Assembly (NCBI GenBank): GCA_947585745.1
Contig: CANPXF010000001.1
Span: 62,001 to 126,000 of the forward strand
DNA: 64,000 nucleotides
Source: an uncultured Clostridia bacterium
Lineage (GTDB): Bacteria; Bacillota; Clostridia; Oscillospirales; Acutalibacteraceae
Direction of reading: 5' to 3'
The translations under genes were made by a program, and so were the position numbers. Below are positions 60,818 to 64,000 of the stretch, piece after piece. The notes below the pieces were generated by a model. The model was not told the DNA's origin, did no database searches, and saw only the letters and a program-made list of their open reading frames with translations. Position 1 is the first letter of the stretch. Every line of letters starts with the position of its first letter.

Positions 60818-61318
60818 ATGGAAAAGAATTTAGGATTAAACAAGCCTTTAAAAATTCAAACCGTAATAATAATTTTGTTAATTTTTATTTTTATAATACT
60901 TGAAACATATTGTATCGTTTTTCAATGGTATAACGATAATAAAAAAAGCAGTTATGATTTGGTATATCTTGAGAAGATATATAATGAAGATGAAAAGCTT
61001 TTTAATAACTGCGCCGAACGGATAAATGAAAATAACATTTTAACGATTTCTCATAATAAAAGCGATATAAATAATATTAAAAACAGCGTCTTAAATAATA
61101 CGCTGTATTATGAATTTGCGGGTACTAAAAAAAGTCTTAACGGTTATTATGATGTTGAAAAGCTTTTCGATAAGTACGATTTTGACGTTATTGAAAGGGA
61201 AGATGATAAAATTTATTTATCGTATTTTTCCCCGTCAATACAATTGGTTTATTCAAAACATAAAGTAAAAAACAGCAGGCGGATTTCAGACTTTTGGTAT
61301 GTGGAATACATTTTGTAA
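60818..61318 (+). CDS. Hypothetical membrane-anchored protein
   Basis: N-terminal TM helix then soluble domain. Confidence 0.55.
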   Translation: MEKNLGLNKPLKIQTVIIILLIFIFIILETYCIVFQWYNDNKKSSYDLVYLEKIYNEDEKLFNNCAERINENNILTISHNKSDINNIKNSVLNNTLYYEFAGTKKSLNGYYDVEKLFDKYDFDVIEREDDKIYLSYFSPSIQLVYSKHKVKNSRRISDFWYVEYIL

Positions 61319-61442
61319 AAATTGATTCGCAAACTAAACACACTTGCGCGCCATAGTAATTACATTTTATATTTATGTCACAAAAGAGAAAACAACAAAT
61401 ATTCTGTTAAAAACATAATAAGTTTTAATATAAACATAAAAC

Positions 61443-61472
61443 AGGGCGCGCCGTCATCTGTCGGCGCGCCCT
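61443..61472. terminator. Bidirectional terminator hairpin
   Basis: AGGGCGCGCCG-tcatctgt-CGGCGCGCCCT between convergent genes. Confidence 0.8.
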
Positions 61473-61488
61473 AAAAGGGGAATGGCTG

Positions 61489-62433
61489 TTAGTTTTCAAT
61501 TACAAAATCAAGTTTTTTGTTGCCCGTATATTTGAGCTTGATTGTTTTCGTTTCTGTCGTATTGTCCGTGTAGGTTACCGTGACCAGTATTTCAGCTTTA
61601 TTTAATGTCTTTTTCTGAATTTCCTTTTCAAGCTGTTTGTATCTTGTGTCAGTACGCTTTAAAGTGTTAATCTCCTTAACCCGTTTTGCAATCTCCGTAT
61701 CGCTGTGGTCGCTTTCAAGGAGAAGAGTAAAACACTTTGACTTGAACTCATTTTTCAGAATAACCTGCTCGCTTCCGTCAACATTCTTTGAATTGTCGTA
61801 GGTGAAACCGTCGCAGACCACGCTGTATTTTTTGTCCGCGTATTTTTTAAATTCTTCAAGAGTGTACTGCGAGTTTTTAAGGCTGTTATAATCGCTGAAA
61901 TCGGCGAGCGCCTTTTCTTTAATATAATTCTTTCCGACCGTCGACGGCTCCAAGTCAAAAAGTATTCCCTTTTTCGTGGATTTAAGATTGATTGTCTTTA
62001 CGTTCGTACCTATAAAATTCAGATTTTCTATTACAAAATATTCGGCGAAATAGTCGTAATATCCGTCTTTCAGATACGGACTTCCGTCGGGGTTATCCAT
62101 AAAAAAGCCTGACATTGCCGTATCTGAATATCCCCGGGTTATATAGTTATCGTTTCCGTTTAACGCCTCGGCGTTCGCAACGATTGAGAACGAATTTCTC
62201 GGCTGTCCGAGGCTTCCTAACCCTATAAATGCTCCCGTAGCGAATAAAATCAGCGCGAGGGTGACGGCAATCGGTTTTAAGCTAAAAGCGGACTTTCTTT
62301 TCCTTTTATTGTATTTTTCATTTTTCATATCCTCTTTTGCCTGATACATCTTTGCGGATAAAATGTTTTTCTGCTCACGGCTAAGACCTATGGAGTCGTT
62401 TTCCATTTTATATTTGTTTACATCAAATGTCAT
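61489..62433 (-). CDS. Putative transmembrane anti-sigma factor
   Basis: N-terminal cytoplasmic segment, TM 'PIAVTLALILFATGAFIGLG', extracellular domain; overlaps the ECF sigma gene by 11 nt. Confidence 0.6.
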   Translation of the reverse strand: MTFDVNKYKMENDSIGLSREQKNILSAKMYQAKEDMKNEKYNKRKRKSAFSLKPIAVTLALILFATGAFIGLGSLGQPRNSFSIVANAEALNGNDNYITRGYSDTAMSGFFMDNPDGSPYLKDGYYDYFAEYFVIENLNFIGTNVKTINLKSTKKGILFDLEPSTVGKNYIKEKALADFSDYNSLKNSQYTLEEFKKYADKKYSVVCDGFTYDNSKNVDGSEQVILKNEFKSKCFTLLLESDHSDTEIAKRVKEINTLKRTDTRYKQLEKEIQKKTLNKAEILVTVTYTDNTTETKTIKLKYTGNKKLDFVIEN

Positions 62434-62923
62434 TGTAATGCTCCCTTTCTAAAATTATTTTGAGCTTTTCCCTGCCCCGCGCAAGCCTTTGCTTTACCGC
62501 CGAGCGGGAAATTTTGAGGACCTTTGAAATTTCGTCTGTTTTCATATCCTCATAGTAGTGCAAATATATTACGGTACTGTATTTTTCGGAAAGCTTTCCA
62601 ACGGACTGCAACAGGGTTAAGTCCCTGTAATTCTGATTAAACTCAAGATTTTCAGCCTCGCTTAAACTTATATCTCGGTTTCTGCACGCCTTTTTCATCA
62701 AATCTTTTGAGCAGTTGACGGCTACCCGTATAAGCCACGCCTTGAGATGTTCCTTGTCCTTAATTTTGTCCGTGTTTTTTATAAGACGTATAAAAACCTC
62801 CTGACAAACGTCGAACGAGTCCTGTTCATTGTGAGTTATATTCAGAGCTATTCTGTAAATGGTGTCGGAATATTCATTTACAGCCTCTTCGATAAAATTA
62901 TCAGCGCTAAACAATTTCATCAT
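62423..62923 (-). CDS. ECF-type RNA polymerase sigma factor
   Basis: 'NEQDSFDVCQEVFIRLIKN' and 'YSTVIYLHYYEDMKTDEISKVLKISRSAVKQRLARGREKLK'. Confidence 0.92.
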   Translation of the reverse strand: MMKLFSADNFIEEAVNEYSDTIYRIALNITHNEQDSFDVCQEVFIRLIKNTDKIKDKEHLKAWLIRVAVNCSKDLMKKACRNRDISLSEAENLEFNQNYRDLTLLQSVGKLSEKYSTVIYLHYYEDMKTDEISKVLKISRSAVKQRLARGREKLKIILEREHYNDI

Positions 62924-62969
62924 CTTTCCTCCTTTGTAAATAACACGAACAACTCTTCCAAAAAGTTAC

Positions 62970-63619
62970 TTTTATATATCCACGTCAGACATTGCAGTCC
63001 CTATCTGACGGTTCATCTCCCCCAGATGTTTTTGCCCCTGTCTCGCTTTGGATAGTAAGGACAGGTTCTGCGGTATGCTTTTTAAATTTTTTAAAAACTT
63101 TTCCGCTCTATCTTTTTTGAATAGGAAATAAAAGTTAACCTCTAAATCTAATTCTTAATTTTTAATTTTTAATTCTTAATTTTTTACCCGTGCAGTCCCT
63201 CTCTGACGGTTCATCTCCCCCAGATGTTTTTGCCCCTGTCTTGTTTTGGATACAGAGGACAGGTTCTGCGGTATGCTTTTTAAAATTTTTAAAAACTTTT
63301 CCGCTCTATCTTTTTTGAATAGGAAATAAAAGTTAACCTCTAAATCTAATTCTTAATTTTTAATTTTTAATTCTTAATTTTTTACCCGTGCAGTCCCTCT
63401 CGGACAAATCATATCCCCCATACAATTGTACCTCTGTCTTGTTTTGGATAGAAAGGATAAAGTTGTGCGAAAAATCGTTATATATTAATATTGAAAATTT
63501 TACTTACATTTTTCTACCGCAGAACCTGCCCTCTCTATCCAAAGTAAGATAGAGGAAGAAAGGTTTGGGGGATATGCTTTTTAGAGAGGGACTGCAATGT
63601 CTGACGTGGAGATATAAAA
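62970..63619. repeat. ~650-bp repeat block with inverted terminal arms
   Basis: Left end TTTTATATATCCACGTCAGACATTGCAGTCCCT; right end AGGGACTGCAATGTCTGACGTGGAGATATAAAA; three forward monomers then one inverted. Confidence 0.88.
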
Positions 63620-63707
63620 ATTCTTAATTTTTAAATATTAAGCCATATATTACTTGTTGAATTTCTCATTTTATTATCATATAATTAAAGATAAAAGGAG
63701 AGATTTT

Positions 63708-64000
63708 ATGAAAAAGATAACAAAACCGCTTGCGGTTATTTTATCATTATTAATTCTTATGTGTTCGTTCGCTGTTTCCGTTTCGGCCGCGGACAGCGTT
63801 GAGGTTAAAGGCAATTTTGACTACAATAACGCGTCTGAAATGCTTAGACTGGTAAACAATTTAAGAGCGGAAAACGGCGCGGGAAAACTTGAAATGGATA
63901 TGACTCTCGTTAATCAGGCGATGATACGCGCGGCAGAATGCGCGGTGTCGTTTTCTCATACAAGACCGAACGGCAAAAGCTGGAGTACATATACAAGTTG
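63708..64000 (+). CDS. Secreted CAP/SCP-domain protein, 3' truncated by window edge
   Basis: RBS AAAGGAGAG; MKKITKPLAVILSLLILMCSFAVSVSAADSVEV...NASEMLRLVNNLRAENGAGKLEMDMTLVNQAMIRAAECAVSFSHTRPNG. Confidence 0.8.
   Translation, partial: MKKITKPLAVILSLLILMCSFAVSVSAADSVEVKGNFDYNNASEMLRLVNNLRAENGAGKLEMDMTLVNQAMIRAAECAVSFSHTRPNGKSWSTYTS

Overview
This 64 kb low-GC window looks like chromosome from a gut-type Firmicute (Oscillospiraceae/Ruminococcus-like by gene content; taxon not proven). It contains ordinary housekeeping genes: gltX-glnS, fumarase alpha/beta, a fur/zur-znuACB operon, glgB, a two-component system, MATE and ABC exporters and tRNA-Trp. It also has many secreted proteins with LRR, Ig-like, FIVAR-like or Thr/Glu/Ser-repeat regions. 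The standout locus is 7.9-19.9 kb: a 2429-aa NRPS read as C-A-T-C-A-T-reductase, predicted to release a dipeptide aldehyde-type product. It sits between a STAS anti-sigma antagonist, a MATE transporter with a degenerate HATPase-like C-terminal tail, an RsbW-like ATPase and a membrane SpoIIE/PP2C phosphatase, so a partner-switching module appears wrapped around a biosynthetic gene and exporter. Other structure: a dispersed repeat family forming long inverted repeats (37.7, 41.6-42.1, 54.8-55.4 and 63.0-63.6 kb), a 90-bp direct repeat flanking an acyltransferase with a nearby relic of an Ig-like gene (29-32.8 kb), a secreted protein with three S8-propeptide-like modules and no protease, an unannotated 46-aa smORF, an apparent autoregulatory palindrome upstream of the fur-like gene, and a WalR-like box upstream of a YabE-like (DUF348/G5/3D) gene. 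All calls come from reading the sequence and supplied translations; no database search was run.
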